Made by a program: the position numbers and the translations under genes
Notes under the pieces: model-generated
The model's database searches: none
Told to the model about the DNA's origin: nothing
The model's input: the letters and a program-made list of their open reading frames with translations, nothing else
Assembly: GCF_030164465.1 (NCBI RefSeq)
Contig: NZ_JASNJE010000032.1
Location: 1-53,352 of the forward strand
Reading direction: 5' to 3'
From: Sedimentitalea xiamensis
Lineage (GTDB): Bacteria; Pseudomonadota; Alphaproteobacteria; Rhodobacterales; Rhodobacteraceae
DNA: 53,352 nucleotides
Part shown: positions 43,161-52,174 of the stretch, one piece after another
Numbering within the stretch: position 1 is the first letter of the stretch
How the letters are laid out: every line of letters starts with the position of its first letter

Positions 43161-44135
43161 ATGACCCCTTTTGCCATTGCGGGCGTTCAAATGCACGTCA
43201 ACGCCCTGCACTCCAACGTGGACGGAATGTTGCACCGGCTGGACCTGCTGATGGTGCGGTTCCCCTGGACCCAGATGGTCCTGTTCAGCGAACTCGCGCC
43301 GTTCGGACCGCTTGAAAAGTTCAAGTTGCCGCAAGAGAACGCCGTCATCGACCAGTTCCGCGAGGCGGCGCAAAGATACAGGATCTGGCTGATACCCGGA
43401 TCCATGTTCCTGACCCATCCGGAGGACGGCCGGGTTTACAACACCTCGCTGGTGATCAACCCGGATGGCGAGGTGGTTCGCCGCTATGCGAAGATGTTTC
43501 CCTTCCTGCCCTATGAAACGGGCGTGTCGGCGGGAACGGAATTCTGCGTTTTCGATGTGCCCGACGTGGGCCGGTTCGGCCTTTCGATCTGTTATGACAT
43601 GTGGTTTCCGGAAACCACGCGGCAACTGACGAGCCAGGGCGTCGAAGTGCTGTTGCACCCGGTTCTGACCGGGACCACGGACCGGGATGCGGAACTTGCG
43701 ATCGCCCGCGCGACCGCGGCGCAGTTCCAGTGCTACGTTATCGACGTGAACGGGCTCGGCGCCGGCGGGGTCGGCAAGTCGCTTGTCGTGGACCCCACAT
43801 CGCTGGTGCTGCACCAATCGGCGGGACAGGAAGACATGTTCCCCATCGAAGTGGACCTGTCGATGGTGCGCCGCCAGCGCGAAACCGGGATGAAGGGGCT
43901 CGGCCAGGTCCTGAAGAGTTTCCGCGACCGCGGAGTCGATTTCTCGGTCTACGACCGGACCAGCGGGACAGACGCCTATCTGAAGACTCTCGGGCCGCTT
44001 GAGATACCGCAACAGGGGTCGAAGGCCGGCTTGCATGGCGACATGCGGGCCGATGCCGAGATCGGCGCGTTCGAACACGGGCACAGATCCGGGTTTGCAA
44101 CCCGGGCGGCCAACGGAAAGACTGTGACGGGCTGA
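43161..44135 (+). CDS. Carbon-nitrogen hydrolase (nitrilase superfamily amidase)
   Basis: A 324-residue amidase-type nitrilase with the complete catalytic triad: Glu44 (LFSELAPFG), Lys111 (RRYAKMFPF) and Cys144 (SICYDMWFPE). Hydrolysis of an amide or carbamoyl-amine is expected; a related family is N-carbamoylputrescine amidase. The ~45 residues after the catalytic domain are a polar tail not needed by the fold. The start follows GGAG 9 bases upstream. It opens a five-gene run with decarboxylase, ATP-grasp, C45 hydrolase and aminotransferase, so its substrate is probably an amide made within that pathway. Confidence 0.88.
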   Translation: MTPFAIAGVQMHVNALHSNVDGMLHRLDLLMVRFPWTQMVLFSELAPFGPLEKFKLPQENAVIDQFREAAQRYRIWLIPGSMFLTHPEDGRVYNTSLVINPDGEVVRRYAKMFPFLPYETGVSAGTEFCVFDVPDVGRFGLSICYDMWFPETTRQLTSQGVEVLLHPVLTGTTDRDAELAIARATAAQFQCYVIDVNGLGAGGVGKSLVVDPTSLVLHQSAGQEDMFPIEVDLSMVRRQRETGMKGLGQVLKSFRDRGVDFSVYDRTSGTDAYLKTLGPLEIPQQGSKAGLHGDMRADAEIGAFEHGHRSGFATRAANGKTVTG

Positions 44136-44196
44136 ACCAAAGCGGGAACCTGATGTGTCCTGATCGCGGCTCGGCCAGAAATAGGGAGAGCGAACG

Positions 44197-46953
44197 ATGG
44201 ATTCCGTCAGCGACTACTATTCGGCGACGCAACTCCGTTCCGACAGGTGGAGCGCGTTGCGCGAGGCAACGACATCCCTGTGCCGTGAACACAATGCGCG
44301 CAAGGCGGAGACCCTGAAACGGCGGATTTCCGATCTCTTCCAGTCGCTGTCGCTGATCGAACCCTACTGGGCTTTTCCGGGCATGGCCGCGTTCGATCAC
44401 ATGCGCCGCCAGTTCGAGCACGGCAACTATGACGACCTGTCGTTCACCACCAACCGGATCAAGCGGGCACTGACCACCGGCGCCTACCGGCGGCGGAGCA
44501 TCCCGCTGGAGCGCGACAGCAGCGACGACGAGGAACACAACGACGAAGCGATGCTGTCGCCCGAAGCGCGGGCCATGACGCGGCCGTATTTCGAGGTGCT
44601 GCTCGTCGACAACGTGAACGATCAGCAGGAACGCTGGCTCAAAAGCAATGTCAGCCGGATGCGGCGCGCCGAAGACCCGTTTCACTACGAGGCGGTGGTG
44701 GTTCCCAGCCTTGAGGATGCGTTGATCGCGGTGCTGTTCAACCACAACATTCAGGCGATCGTGGTGCGGCCGGGCCTTATCCTGAAGTCGAAGAACCCGA
44801 ACGAGATCCTCAACAAATACGTCAGCAATGCAAGCGGGTCGGCGGAAATCGACGCCATGCTGCCCGAAGACTACGGTCCCGAACTGTGCCGCCTGATCGC
44901 CCGCGTGCGCCCGGAACTGGATGCCTATCTGGTGACGGAACGGTCCGTCGAGGACATTGCCGGGCTCGACCTCGGCATCTGCCGGCGCGTCTTCTACAAT
45001 CAGGAAGACTTCATGGAGTTGCACCTGAACATCCTGCGCGGGGTGGCGGCGCGCAACAAGACGCCATTCTTCACCGCGCTGGTCGAGTATTCCAAGCAGC
45101 CGACAGGCGTGTTTCACGCCATGCCGATCAGCCGCGGCAAGTCGATCACGCGGTCCCACTGGATACAGGACATGGGCGCGTTCTATGGCCCGAACATTTT
45201 TCTGGCGGAAACCTCCGCCACGTCGGGCGGGCTGGACAGCCTCCTGGAACCGCAGGGACCGATCAAGGAAGCGCAGGAACTGGCCAGCCGGGCCTTCGGG
45301 TCCAAACAGACGTTTTTCGCGACCAACGGCACGTCGACCTGCAACAAGATCGTGGTGCAGGCGCTGGTGCGTCCGGGCGACATCGTGCTGATCGACCGGG
45401 ACTGCCACAAGTCGCACCACTATGGCATGGTTCTTGCCGGGGCCGAGGTGGTCTATCTCGACAGTTATCCGCTCAACGAATACTCGATGTATGGCGCGGT
45501 GCCGCTGAAAGAAATCAAGCACCAGCTTCTGGCGCTCAAGGCGGCCGGGAAACTCGATCGGGTGCGGATGCTGCTGCTGACCAACTGCACCTTCGACGGT
45601 CTGGTCTACAACGTGGAACGGGTGATGGAGGAATGCCTCGCCATCAAGCCTGACCTGATCTTTCTCTGGGACGAGGCGTGGTTCGCCTTTGCGCGGTTCA
45701 GCCCGACCTACCGGCAGCGCACGGCGATGCGCACCGCCAACGATCTTCGCAAGCGTCTGCGCACGGAGGCGCATCACGAAGCCTATGCCAAACAGCAAGA
45801 GGCGCTGAAGGATGCTTCCGAAAAAGACATGATCGGGGCCCGGCTGATTGCCCCGCCCGAGGCGCGGGTGCGTGTCTACGCGACGCAATCCACCCACAAG
45901 ACGCTGACTTCGCTGCGGCAGGGGTCGATGATCCATGTGAACGACCAGGACTTCAAGGGAGAGGTCGAGCAGTCCTTTCACGAAGCCTACATGACCCATA
46001 CGTCGACCTCGCCCAACTACCAGATCATCGCCTCGCTGGATGTGGGACGGCGTCAGGTCGAACTGGAAGGGTTCGAATTCGTGCACCGCCAGATCGAGGC
46101 GGCGATGGCAATGCGGCGGGCGATCAGCAGCCATCCGCAGTTGCAGAAGTATTTCAAGGTCCTGACCGTTGCCGACATGATACCCGAGCAGTATCGCCAA
46201 AGCGGCGTCACCAGCTATTTCGACGGCGAGCAGGGCTGGACCGACATGTGGGATTGCTGGGACAACGACGATTTCGTTCTGGACCCCACGCGCATCACCC
46301 TGGCCGTCGGCGGCACCGGATGGGACGGCGACACGTTCAAGAACAGCGTGCTGATGGACAAATACGGCATCCAGATCAACAAGACGTCGCGCAACACCGT
46401 CCTGTTCATGAGCAACATAGGCACCACGCGGTCTTCGGTGGCCTATCTGATCGAGGTTCTGGTGGAGATCGCCAACGAGCTCGACGACCTGCTGGACGAC
46501 GCGTCCAAGATGGAACGGCTGTCCTTTGACCGCCGCGTGAAGAACCTGACGGAGAACTATCCGCCGCTGCCGGACTTCAGCCGGTTCCACGACGCCTTCC
46601 GGCCCGGCGATCTGACGCCGGAAGGCGACATACGCACGGCCTATTATCTCAGCTATGACGAACGCAACTGCGACTACCTGGAACTGGACGGATCGCTTCA
46701 GGATGCGCTGGACGCCGGCCAGGAGGTGGTTTCGGCCAGTTTCATCATTCCCTATCCGCCCGGTTTTCCGATTCTCGTGCCGGGGCAGGTGATCAGCCAG
46801 GAGATCCTCGCCTTCATGCGGGCCTTGGACGTCAACGAGATACATGGATACCGCGCCGACCTTGGCTTGCGCGTGTTCACGCCGGAGTCGCTTGCCGCCT
46901 TGCCGGGCGGCACATCCCCGAAACCCAACGCCGAAAAGAGAAAAGGAAAATAG
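44197..46953 (+). CDS. Long Orn/Lys/Arg decarboxylase-family PLP enzyme
   Basis: A 918-residue fold-type I decarboxylase homologue. The PLP lysine is Lys568 in ATQSTHKTLTSLRQGSMIHV, the cofactor Asp is Asp492 in FLWDEAWFAF, and LIDRDCHKSHHYGM matches the inducible Lys/Arg decarboxylases. The distance from Lys568 to the C-terminus (350) equals that of E. coli LdcI, but the N-terminal side is about 200 residues longer. A charged helical region (1-130) precedes a receiver-like wing domain (about 130-260: YFEVLLVDNVNDQQ). The substrate could be Arg, Lys, Orn or a modified amino acid. The AGGGAGAG site fits the start, and the ATP-grasp gene follows at once. Confidence 0.87.
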   Translation: MDSVSDYYSATQLRSDRWSALREATTSLCREHNARKAETLKRRISDLFQSLSLIEPYWAFPGMAAFDHMRRQFEHGNYDDLSFTTNRIKRALTTGAYRRRSIPLERDSSDDEEHNDEAMLSPEARAMTRPYFEVLLVDNVNDQQERWLKSNVSRMRRAEDPFHYEAVVVPSLEDALIAVLFNHNIQAIVVRPGLILKSKNPNEILNKYVSNASGSAEIDAMLPEDYGPELCRLIARVRPELDAYLVTERSVEDIAGLDLGICRRVFYNQEDFMELHLNILRGVAARNKTPFFTALVEYSKQPTGVFHAMPISRGKSITRSHWIQDMGAFYGPNIFLAETSATSGGLDSLLEPQGPIKEAQELASRAFGSKQTFFATNGTSTCNKIVVQALVRPGDIVLIDRDCHKSHHYGMVLAGAEVVYLDSYPLNEYSMYGAVPLKEIKHQLLALKAAGKLDRVRMLLLTNCTFDGLVYNVERVMEECLAIKPDLIFLWDEAWFAFARFSPTYRQRTAMRTANDLRKRLRTEAHHEAYAKQQEALKDASEKDMIGARLIAPPEARVRVYATQSTHKTLTSLRQGSMIHVNDQDFKGEVEQSFHEAYMTHTSTSPNYQIIASLDVGRRQVELEGFEFVHRQIEAAMAMRRAISSHPQLQKYFKVLTVADMIPEQYRQSGVTSYFDGEQGWTDMWDCWDNDDFVLDPTRITLAVGGTGWDGDTFKNSVLMDKYGIQINKTSRNTVLFMSNIGTTRSSVAYLIEVLVEIANELDDLLDDASKMERLSFDRRVKNLTENYPPLPDFSRFHDAFRPGDLTPEGDIRTAYYLSYDERNCDYLELDGSLQDALDAGQEVVSASFIIPYPPGFPILVPGQVISQEILAFMRALDVNEIHGYRADLGLRVFTPESLAALPGGTSPKPNAEKRKGK

Positions 46954-46954
46954 T

Positions 46955-48412
46955 ATGCCGACCGTACTTCGAAACATCTCGGAAATACGACGTTACTTTC
47001 ACCGCAACGAGGACCCTGTCTATTTCATTTCGGCGACGAACTTCAATCTTCTCGGCCTGGATGAATGGGTGAAGAATTTCAAGTACATCTGCTACATCGA
47101 CTGCTACGGCGGCAAGCACCCGAACGTGTTCTGCCCATCCGAACAGCCCCATGCGGAATTCCAGTCCATCGAGGACATCAACAATTACCTGCTCCAGCAC
47201 AAGGAGGTCATCGATTACATCAAGCGGCGCGGCGGCAAGCCCAAATTCGTGTTCCTGATGTTCGACGAAGAAACCGAACGGCTGTCCAAGGAACTGGGCG
47301 CGGATGTCTGGTTTCCCAAGGCGAAGCTGCGCACAAAGATGGACAACAAGATCGAAACGGTCCGGATAGGGAACAAGGCGGGCGTGCCGTCGGTGCCAAA
47401 CGTGCTTGCCGAGGTAAAATCCTATGCCGATCTGAAAAAGACCTGCGAAAAGGCGGGAATCGGCCATGATCTGGTGCTGCAATCCGCTTTTGGCGACAGC
47501 GGGCACACCACGTTCTTCATCAAGTCGGAAGCCGATTTCCGCCGCCACGAACACGAGATCGTCGGCGAGGGCGAGATCAAGATCATGAAGCGGATCGATT
47601 GCCGCGGCTCGGCGATCGAAGCCTGCGCGACCAAGGAGGGCACCATCGTCGGTCCGCTGATGACCGAACTGGTGGGGTTCAAGGAACTGACTCCCTATCG
47701 CGGCGGCTGGTGCGGCAACGAGATCCTGTCGACCGCGTTCCCGCCCAAGGTGCGCGAAAAGGCCCGCGACCTGACCTTCAAGTTCGGCGAACAACTGCGC
47801 AAGGAAGGATACCGGGGCTATTTCGAACTGGATTTCCTGATCGACAAGAAAACCGGCGACCTCTGGCTGGGGGAACTCAATCCCCGGATCACCGGCGCCT
47901 CGTCGATGACCAACCACGCCGCCTTTGCCCATGCGGACGCGCCGCTGTTCCTGTTCCATCTGCTGGAATTCTCGAAAAGGAAGTTCGACCTTGACGTGGA
48001 TGAACTGAATGCCCGCTGGGCGGACCCGGACATGATCGACAGCTGGTCGCAGATGGTCATCAAGCATACAGAGGACACGGTGGATATCTGCACCGCCGCC
48101 CCGGAGACGGGGATCTACAAGATGCTCGAAGACGGGAGGGTCGTCTATGACCGTTTCGATTATCACCGCCGCGCCGTGGAAAGCGAGAACGAAGCCTTCT
48201 TCCTGCGCATCCTTCAGCCCGGCGATTACCGCTATGAGGGGGCCGATATCGGTATCCTGGTGACGCGCGGCCGGTCGATGACCAAAGGCTTCCAACTGAA
48301 CGAGCGCGCCAAGAAATGGATCCACGGAATCAAGAAATCCGTGGATGGCAAACCGCTGCCGGTGGCCAATGCCGGCCCGGCCCTGGCCGACCCCGCGTTC
48401 AAGATACTCTAG
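46955..48412 (+). CDS. ATP-grasp ligase-like protein
   Basis: A 485-residue protein with an ATP-grasp core. A pre-ATP domain occupies about 1-130. Glycine-rich and Lys-containing strands follow (LVLQSAFGDSGHTTFFIKS, IKIMKRIDCRGSAIE). The metal-binding residues lie in GYFELDFL (Glu291) and LGELNPRITGAS (Glu307, Asn309). Such enzymes activate a carboxylate as acyl phosphate and join it to an amine. The start at 46955 follows AAAAGG and is one base after the decarboxylase stop. It may conjugate the amine made by that enzyme. A carboxylase role is less likely because no biotin domain is present. Confidence 0.83.
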   Translation: MPTVLRNISEIRRYFHRNEDPVYFISATNFNLLGLDEWVKNFKYICYIDCYGGKHPNVFCPSEQPHAEFQSIEDINNYLLQHKEVIDYIKRRGGKPKFVFLMFDEETERLSKELGADVWFPKAKLRTKMDNKIETVRIGNKAGVPSVPNVLAEVKSYADLKKTCEKAGIGHDLVLQSAFGDSGHTTFFIKSEADFRRHEHEIVGEGEIKIMKRIDCRGSAIEACATKEGTIVGPLMTELVGFKELTPYRGGWCGNEILSTAFPPKVREKARDLTFKFGEQLRKEGYRGYFELDFLIDKKTGDLWLGELNPRITGASSMTNHAAFAHADAPLFLFHLLEFSKRKFDLDVDELNARWADPDMIDSWSQMVIKHTEDTVDICTAAPETGIYKMLEDGRVVYDRFDYHRRAVESENEAFFLRILQPGDYRYEGADIGILVTRGRSMTKGFQLNERAKKWIHGIKKSVDGKPLPVANAGPALADPAFKIL

Positions 48413-48421
48413 GGAGACCCG

Positions 48422-49393
48422 ATGCTCTGGCGTGCTCTCAGCGAAGACGCGCCCGGCCCGAAATGGGCCGGGCTTTTCGCCGAATACTGGCCGGACTATC
48501 ACCGCTGGTGGCTGAAGGAAGGCGACGCCGCCCGTCCCAGCTACCTGGAAAGCCGCCGGGCGTTGCAGGAACACATGCCGGAGATCATGCCGCTCTATGA
48601 GGCATTGTGCGATCTGGCGGGGGGCGGGGACCAGGCGGCGCGTTTTCTCAGTTTCTACTGTCCGCCACCGTATCTTTCAGGCTGTTCACAGGCGATATGG
48701 CCCGGCGAAGAACCGGTGATGGTGCGCAACTACGACTATGATCCGAACGCTTTCGACGGCCTTATCCTGCACACCGGGTGGCAAGGGCGCCGGGTGATGG
48801 GCACGTCAGACGGGCTTTGGGGGATGGTGGACGGGGTGAACGACGCCGGGCTGGCGATTTCGCTGACTTTCGGCGGCAGGCGGGTCATTGGCGACGGGTT
48901 CGGCGTTCCGCTGATCCTGCGTTACGTTCTGCAAACCTGCGGCACGGCGGAAGAGGCGGGCGCCGCGCTGGCGCGGGTGCCCACGCACATGAGCTACAAC
49001 GTCACGGTGCTCGACGCCAAGCGCCGGTATCTCACGGCCATGATGTCGCCCGACAGGAAGGCCCTGATCACCCATGCGGCCGTCGCCACCAACCATCAGG
49101 AAAACGTGGAATGGGTGAGTCATGCCCGGTTCACCGCGACCGTGGAACGGGAAAGGTTTCTGCTGCAAAGGCTGACCCTGCACCACGACCCGGAGGACAA
49201 GTTCATCGCCGCGTTCCTGCGTCCGCCGCTCTATTCCACGGCGTTCGACGCCGGTTTCGGCACGCTTTACACGGCGGTCTACCGTCCACGTCTGCGGCAG
49301 ATGGACGTGCGCTGGCCGGGAACGGTCTGGAGCTTCGGGCTGGACGATTTTCAGGAAAGTGCCCGCCGGGTTCAGATTCCCGGCGCGGCCTGA
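48422..49393 (+). CDS. C45-type N-terminal nucleophile acyltransferase/amidohydrolase
   Basis: A 323-residue protein of the acyl-CoA:6-aminopenicillanate acyltransferase/NAAA-like group. The likely nucleophile is Cys88 in SGCSQAIW, followed by VRNYDYD (Arg102, Asp105), the spacing expected in this Ntn fold. GVNDAGLAISLTFGG and NHQENVEW follow. Residues 1-87 would be a propeptide removed by self-cleavage to free Cys88. It could hydrolyse or transfer an acyl group on the pathway amine. A GGGAG site lies 5 bases before the ATG. Confidence 0.82.
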   Translation: MLWRALSEDAPGPKWAGLFAEYWPDYHRWWLKEGDAARPSYLESRRALQEHMPEIMPLYEALCDLAGGGDQAARFLSFYCPPPYLSGCSQAIWPGEEPVMVRNYDYDPNAFDGLILHTGWQGRRVMGTSDGLWGMVDGVNDAGLAISLTFGGRRVIGDGFGVPLILRYVLQTCGTAEEAGAALARVPTHMSYNVTVLDAKRRYLTAMMSPDRKALITHAAVATNHQENVEWVSHARFTATVERERFLLQRLTLHHDPEDKFIAAFLRPPLYSTAFDAGFGTLYTAVYRPRLRQMDVRWPGTVWSFGLDDFQESARRVQIPGAA

Positions 49394-49403
49394 AGGAGGG
49401 TTC

Positions 49404-50729
49404 ATGTCACATATCTTTCCGCGTCACTGCAAACAGTTGCCGCCGGTCGCCGTTCGCGGCGAGGGTTGCTATCTTTTCGATGGCAGCGGCAAACGGTATC
49501 TGGACGCGTCCGGCGGAGCGGCGGTGTCCTGCCTGGGACATGGGGATCCGGAGATCATCGACGCGGTCAAGGCGCAGCTCGACAGCCTGGCCTATGCCCA
49601 TACCGGGTTCTTCACCTCGGCCCCGGCCGAGGCGCTTGCCGATCTGCTCATCGCCCATGCGCCGGGGGATCTGGACCGTGTCTACCTCGTGTCCGGCGGA
49701 TCCGAGGCGATGGAGGCGGCGCTGAAGCTCGCCCGGCAGTATTTCGTCGAGAAGGGAGAGCCGAACCGGGGCCGCCTGATCGCGCGCAGGCAAAGCTATC
49801 ACGGCAACACGATGGGGGCGCTGTCCGCCGGCGGCAACGAATGGCGGCGGGCCCAGTTCGGACCTCTTCTGATCGACATGAGCCATATCGATCCCTGCTA
49901 CGAATACCGGCTCAGGCGGGACGACGAGTCGCCCGAGGAATACGGCCTGCGGGCCGCCAACCTGCTGGAGGCCGAACTGTTGCGGGTCGGTCCCGAAAAC
50001 GTCATGGCTTTTGCCGCCGAACCCGTGGTCGGGGCGACGGCGGGAGCACTGACGGCGGCGCCGGGCTATTTCCGGCGCATCCGTGAAATCTGCGATCAAT
50101 ACGGCATCCTGCTGATCCTTGACGAGGTGATGTGCGGCATGGGACGCACGGGCAGCCTGTTCGCCTGCGAACAGGAGGGCGTGTCCCCGGATATCCTGTG
50201 CATCGCCAAGGGACTCGGGGCCGGCTATCAGCCGATCGGGGCCATGCTGTGCAGTCGCGAAATCTATGAAACCATCGAAAACGGGTCCGGGTTCTTTCAG
50301 CACGGCCACACCTACCTTGGTCATCCGACGGCGGCGGCGGCGGGCCTGGCTGTGGTCAACGCTCTACTGGACCGCAATCTGGTTCCGCAGGTGCGAAAGC
50401 AGGGTGCAGGACTGGCGGATGCCCTGAAGGCGCAATTCGCGCAGCATCCGCATGTCGGCGACATTCGGGGCCGGGGGCTGTTCCAGGCGATCGAGTTGGT
50501 GGCGGATCGGGACAGCAGGGCCGCGTTCGATCCGGCCCGTAAGGTCGCCGCGCGGATCAAGGCGGCAGCCTTCGAGGCCGGTCTGATCTGCTATCCGATG
50601 AGCGGCACGATCGACGGAAAGAGTGGCGATCACGTCTTGCTGGCACCGCCGTTCATCATCGACGACGCGCAGATCGGTGAACTGGTGCAAAAGCTGGCCG
50701 GTGCCGTGGAGGCGGCTCTGCACGCATAG
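49404..50729 (+). CDS. Class III aminotransferase (omega-amino acid/diamine type)
   Basis: A 441-residue PLP enzyme with the class III motif ILLILDEVMCGMGRTGSLFA...DILCIAKGLGAGYQPIGAML, placing the Schiff-base lysine at Lys269. It also has VSGGSEAMEAALKLARQYF, SYHGNTMGALS and HTYLGHPTAAAAG. Members transaminate terminal amines such as putrescine, GABA derivatives or beta-alanine. The start at 49404 has AAGGAGGG upstream and lies 10 bases after the C45 gene. As the last gene of the cluster it would oxidise a terminal amine to an aldehyde. Confidence 0.92.
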   Translation: MSHIFPRHCKQLPPVAVRGEGCYLFDGSGKRYLDASGGAAVSCLGHGDPEIIDAVKAQLDSLAYAHTGFFTSAPAEALADLLIAHAPGDLDRVYLVSGGSEAMEAALKLARQYFVEKGEPNRGRLIARRQSYHGNTMGALSAGGNEWRRAQFGPLLIDMSHIDPCYEYRLRRDDESPEEYGLRAANLLEAELLRVGPENVMAFAAEPVVGATAGALTAAPGYFRRIREICDQYGILLILDEVMCGMGRTGSLFACEQEGVSPDILCIAKGLGAGYQPIGAMLCSREIYETIENGSGFFQHGHTYLGHPTAAAAGLAVVNALLDRNLVPQVRKQGAGLADALKAQFAQHPHVGDIRGRGLFQAIELVADRDSRAAFDPARKVAARIKAAAFEAGLICYPMSGTIDGKSGDHVLLAPPFIIDDAQIGELVQKLAGAVEAALHA

Positions 50730-50731
50730 CG

Positions 50732-50768
50732 TGGCCGCATCTTGCGGCGGATGACCGCATCGCGGCCA
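50732..50768 (+). terminator. Hairpin after the aminotransferase gene
   Basis: TGGCCGC (50732-50738) and GCGGCCA (50762-50768) are a perfect 7-bp dyad 2 bases after the stop. No U-tract follows. It probably marks the end of the amine cluster transcript ahead of the tRNA. Confidence 0.4.
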
Positions 50769-50838
50769 GCCGCGTGTCCCTGCCGCGCTGTATTCGACGC
50801 TTGCGCCGTCCGCGGCACGACAGTAGACAGGCAATTGT

Positions 50839-50912
50839 GCGGGTATGGTGTAGTGGTAGCGCGCCGGCTTCCCAAGCCTGAAGTGCGGGTTCGATTCCCG
50901 CTACCCGCTCCA
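50839..50912 (+). tRNA. tRNA-Gly (anticodon CCC)
   Basis: A 74-base cloverleaf. The acceptor stem GCGGGTA/TACCCGC is perfect, and the D-arm has AGTGGTAG. The anticodon loop TTCCCAA gives CCC. The T-arm GCGGG-TTCGATT-CCCGC is perfect. Discriminator T and an encoded CCA complete it. One C-U mismatch sits in the anticodon stem (second pair). The 3' end is the likely integration site of the element whose remnants follow. Confidence 0.93.
50895..50912 (+). other. Putative attachment site at the tRNA 3' end
   Basis: Tyrosine integrases commonly insert into tRNA 3' ends, and an integrase stump begins 95 bases downstream in the usual orientation. The second copy of the repeat is not in the window, so this is an inference from position. 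Confidence 0.35.
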
Positions 50913-51006
50913 CCGACAACGGTTGATCACTCATAAAACGTTATCTATCAGGGGTTTGCGCCTGTGTTCCGAGACACATTCTGGGACACAAACAGGACAA
51001 ATCGAA

Positions 51007-51504
51007 ATGGCAGTGGTGGTCAAATTGAAGCACATCGACGAACTTTCAGGGGGTCGCAAGCGATTCCGTAGACGCTGGCCCAAGGACGTTGGCAAGGCTT
51101 TGGGCGAGGCGTTCATGCAGCGCCCCATGGTGGCCCGTGAGGGTGCCGCCTTGGTTGCCGAGAGGGAAGCCCTGCTGAGCGAGTTCGACGCCACTGTGGC
51201 GAAGCACAGACGCTCTCAGGAGGAACGCGACAGGATGACCCCGAGGCAGCTTTGGGGGGAGATGCAGGGGGAAGCCGAGAGGCTGACCCGTGGTATTGTC
51301 GGGGATGTAGAAGGAGCCTTGGACGCCTTGGCCGAGGAAGCCCAGCGCAATGAAGACCCGTTGCTCTATCAAGCGATCATGTCCCCGAAGGCAGAGAAGC
51401 CCGCGCCTACATTGGCCGATGCGTTTGACCGCTATGCAGAGTACCGCCTTGACGACAGCCAACGCCGCGATTTGCGCAACGCCTACGCGTTTCGAACTGG
51501 ATAA
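51007..51504 (+). pseudogene. Tyrosine-recombinase (phage-type integrase) N-terminal remnant
   Basis: A 165-codon frame whose N-terminus (MAVVVKLKHIDELSGGRKRFRRRWPKDVGKALG) and helical arm followed by PTLADAFDRYAEYRL resemble the DNA-binding portion of element integrases. The C-terminal catalytic domain (R-HxxR-Y) is entirely missing. The frame ends in an unrelated tail right where hsdS sequence begins in another frame. The ATG at 51007 is chosen over 50923. The base composition is visibly less GC-rich than the chromosome to the left. It is probably inactive. Confidence 0.65.
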
Positions 51505-52174
51505 GTCAGGATGGCAGCACCAAAAGCTCAAGTTTCTCAGTCCACAAGTGACTGTTGGCATCGTTGCGACTCCCGCCGCCTACTACACAGATGACGGCGT
51601 GCCAGCGATCCGGGGAACGAATACCCGTGCTATGGAACTTCGCCTAGACGACATGGTGTCGATCACGGACGAGGGTCATCGCATCAACAGAAAATCCGCC
51701 GTCGCCGAAGGTGACGTGGTCGTTGTCCGAACCGGGCAACCCGGCACTGCAGCAGTTGTGCCAAAGGCACTGAATGGCGCGAACTGCATCGACGTAATCC
51801 TGATCAAGAAATCGAAGAACTATGACCCCTATCTGCTGGCCCATTTCCTGAACTCGTCGGCAGCGAAGGCGCAATACTCGTCCGGTTCAAGCGGCGCCAT
51901 TCAGCAGCACTTCAACATCTCAATTGCTTCCAACCTAGTTGTCCCGGTGCCGCCTGTGCCCGAACAGGACCGGGTTCTTGCAATACTCAGGCAAGAGGGG
52001 CAGCGGGTCAGAAACCTAACTTCTACGCTGCAAACATCCATCGACCGACTCAAAGAATACCGCTCCGCCCTGATCACCGCCGCTGTCACGGGTCAGATCG
52101 ACGTATCGACCTACGCCAAATCCGGCACACCCGACCGCCGCCTCGACGCCATTCAAGAGGAGATGGGAGCGTGA
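51490..52174 (+). pseudogene. hsdS: Type I restriction specificity subunit HsdS, C-terminal fragment
   Basis: About 225 codons of HsdS, starting abruptly after the integrase remnant with no start codon of its own. It contains one target-recognition domain (VPAIRGTNTRAMELRLDDMVSI, EGDVVVVRTGQPGTAAVVP, HFLNSSAAKAQYSSGSSGAIQQHFNIS) and the conserved C-terminal helix and tail (VPPVPEQDRVLAILRQE, IDRLKEYRSALITAAVTGQIDV). The N-terminal recognition domain and the hsdM gene expected upstream are gone, consistent with a deletion that joined integrase to hsdS near 51490. A half-size S protein could in principle still dimerise, but no start signal is seen. Confidence 0.78.

Noticed and set aside
43738-46977. 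1079-aa minus-strand open frame antisense to the decarboxylase
   Set aside because: The sense strand has the PLP lysine and cofactor motifs of the Orn/Lys/Arg decarboxylases; the antisense frame has none.
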